Below, one piece after another: positions 63,224 to 64,000 of a DNA stretch of 64,000 nt. The notes under the pieces were generated by a model. It was not told the DNA's origin and did no database searches. It saw only the letters and a program-made list of their open reading frames with translations. The stretch's first letter is position 1. Each line of letters opens with the position of its first letter. The stretch comes from Sulfidibacter corallicola (GTDB lineage Bacteria > Acidobacteriota > Holophagae > Acanthopleuribacterales > Acanthopleuribacteraceae): positions 9,046,256 to 9,110,255 of the forward strand of contig NZ_CP071793.1 in the NCBI RefSeq assembly GCF_017498545.1. Direction: 5' to 3'. Position numbers and translations under genes: made by a program.

Positions 63224-64000
63224 TCGCCCACCTCCACCTCGACGGCGGACTCGGTTTCGGGCAGGTACTTGTCGACGAGGTTCTGTTTCATCAGCAGTTC
63301 TTCGGGATCGAAACACTCGGCCATGGTGCGCCAACACAAATCGAGCGCATCCTCCAGGTCGAGCGAGACCTCGATGCCCATGAACCGTTCGCGGAAGAGG
63401 CGGCCGAACCGCAGCAGTTTGTGATCGTAGTCGGAAAGCTCGAAGGACATGGCGTGTTTCTGTTCGGCATCGCGGGCACCGGCGAAAAAGCGGATCATCG
63501 CGTTCATCACCTGGGCGTGGTCCTCGCGGGTGACCTTGCCGATCACGTGCTGCTTGAGGCGCGATAGCGAACCGAAGGGGTCGATGACGCCGTTGTGCAG
63601 GTAGAACTGGCCCTCGGTGATATAGCCGGTGTTGTCGGGCACGGGATGGGTGACATCCCCTCCTGGCATGGTCGTCACGGTCAGCACGGTCACCGATCCG
63701 GCCCCGCGGAACATGCTGGCCTTTTCGTAGCGGCGCGCAAGTTGGCTGTAGAGGTCGCCCATGTACCCGCGGTTGGAGGGCACGTGTTCCATGGAGATGC
63801 CGATTTCCTTGAGGGCATCGGCAAAGGCCGTCATGTCGGTCAGCAGGACGAGCACGCGTTTGCCCTCGTCGACGGCGAAGCGTTCGGCCACGGCCAGAGC
63901 CAGGTCGGGAACCAGCACCGTTTCCACGGTCGGGTCCGAAGCCAGGTGCGAAAACATGATCGTGCGGCTGAACACGCCGGCATCCTCGAAGGCCCGCTTG
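63220..64000 (-). CDS. atpB: V/A-type ATPase subunit B, 5'-truncated by the window
   Basis: The C-terminal ~259 residues are visible; the frame is open to the window edge. FADALKEIG, SNRGYMGDLYSQLARRYE and HPVPDNTGYITEGQFYLHN are subunit-B motifs. B is the non-catalytic partner that with A forms the hexameric head. TGA at 63220-63222 overlaps the subunit D start. Because A lies at the far end of the operon, whatever precedes B outside the window is of interest. Confidence 0.95.
   Translation of the reverse strand, partial: KRAFEDAGVFSRTIMFSHLASDPTVETVLVPDLALAVAERFAVDEGKRVLVLLTDMTAFADALKEIGISMEHVPSNRGYMGDLYSQLARRYEKASMFRGAGSVTVLTVTTMPGGDVTHPVPDNTGYITEGQFYLHNGVIDPFGSLSRLKQHVIGKVTREDHAQVMNAMIRFFAGARDAEQKHAMSFELSDYDHKLLRFGRLFRERFMGIEVSLDLEDALDLCWRTMAECFDPEELLMKQNLVDKYLPETESAVEVEVGE

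Noticed and set aside
1..64000. tRNA, rRNA or known riboswitch
   Set aside because: Reading the gene-free stretches I found no cloverleaf with a T-loop motif and no riboswitch core that I recognise; a covariance-model scan would settle this.

Overview
The window is GC-rich (about 60% by eye), bacterial and chromosomal. It has no rRNA or tRNA gene and no CRISPR array that I can see. An Oar-like TonB-dependent receptor with an N-terminal carboxypeptidase-regulatory-like domain, an ECF sigma factor of the acidobacterial/planctomycete type, a V/A-type ATPase operon, several secreted multidomain metallopeptidases and a large secreted beta-1,3-glucanase together suggest a large-genome, probably marine heterotroph. 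Acidobacteriota near Acanthopleuribacteraceae is my best guess, from recall of gene content rather than from a search.

Layout. 0-4.6 kb: a possible type VI secretion-linked operon: two unknown small genes, a three-domain GT2 glycosyltransferase with TPRs, and a TIGR02270-like protein. 4.8-5.3 kb: a DUF5397/vapD toxin-antitoxin-like pair in which vapD is broken by a +1 C. 5.4-6.4 kb: a secreted App1-type phosphatase. 6.5-7.5 kb: a mosaic intergenic repeat island, with relatives at 24.5, 52.8-53.2 and 55.7-56.1 kb. 7.5-9.6 kb: an alpha/beta hydrolase divergent from a LysR regulator. 10-14 kb: ECF sigma factor, a DUF4352-like membrane protein, a PleD-like diguanylate cyclase and a small membrane protein. 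14.6-17.9 kb: the TonB-dependent receptor with a clear terminator. 18-20 kb: a small operon divergent from a GNAT acetyltransferase, separated by a striking GTCTC/GAGAC palindrome cluster. 20.2-24.3 kb: an M14 carboxypeptidase divergent from an MFS transporter.

25.1-31.8 kb holds the most unusual locus. A DUF1111 di-heme cytochrome and a GH81 endo-beta-1,3-glucanase lie next to each other, and each ends in two copies of the same ~85-residue four-cysteine domain joined by long Asp-Gly-rich linkers. This looks like a secreted glucan-attack system in which a hydrolase and a redox protein share a targeting module. 32-40.5 kb: secreted amidohydrolase, TetR regulator, soluble globin-coupled chemotaxis-type sensor, membrane-anchored amidase and sodium:solute symporter, followed by a 1-kb island of hairpin repeats whose stems covary between copies.

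40.5-56 kb: a CPA2-type antiporter, a secreted HEWGH metalloprotease, a 1,710-residue TPR protein with an embedded C39-like cysteine peptidase, an unknown gene, and a secreted M28 peptidase. 56.6-64 kb: a TRIC-type channel convergent with a V/A-ATPase operon transcribed B-D-I-K-E-X-A; subunit B runs off the window end.

Start codons were chosen mainly from Shine-Dalgarno spacing, and many differ from the longest open frame.
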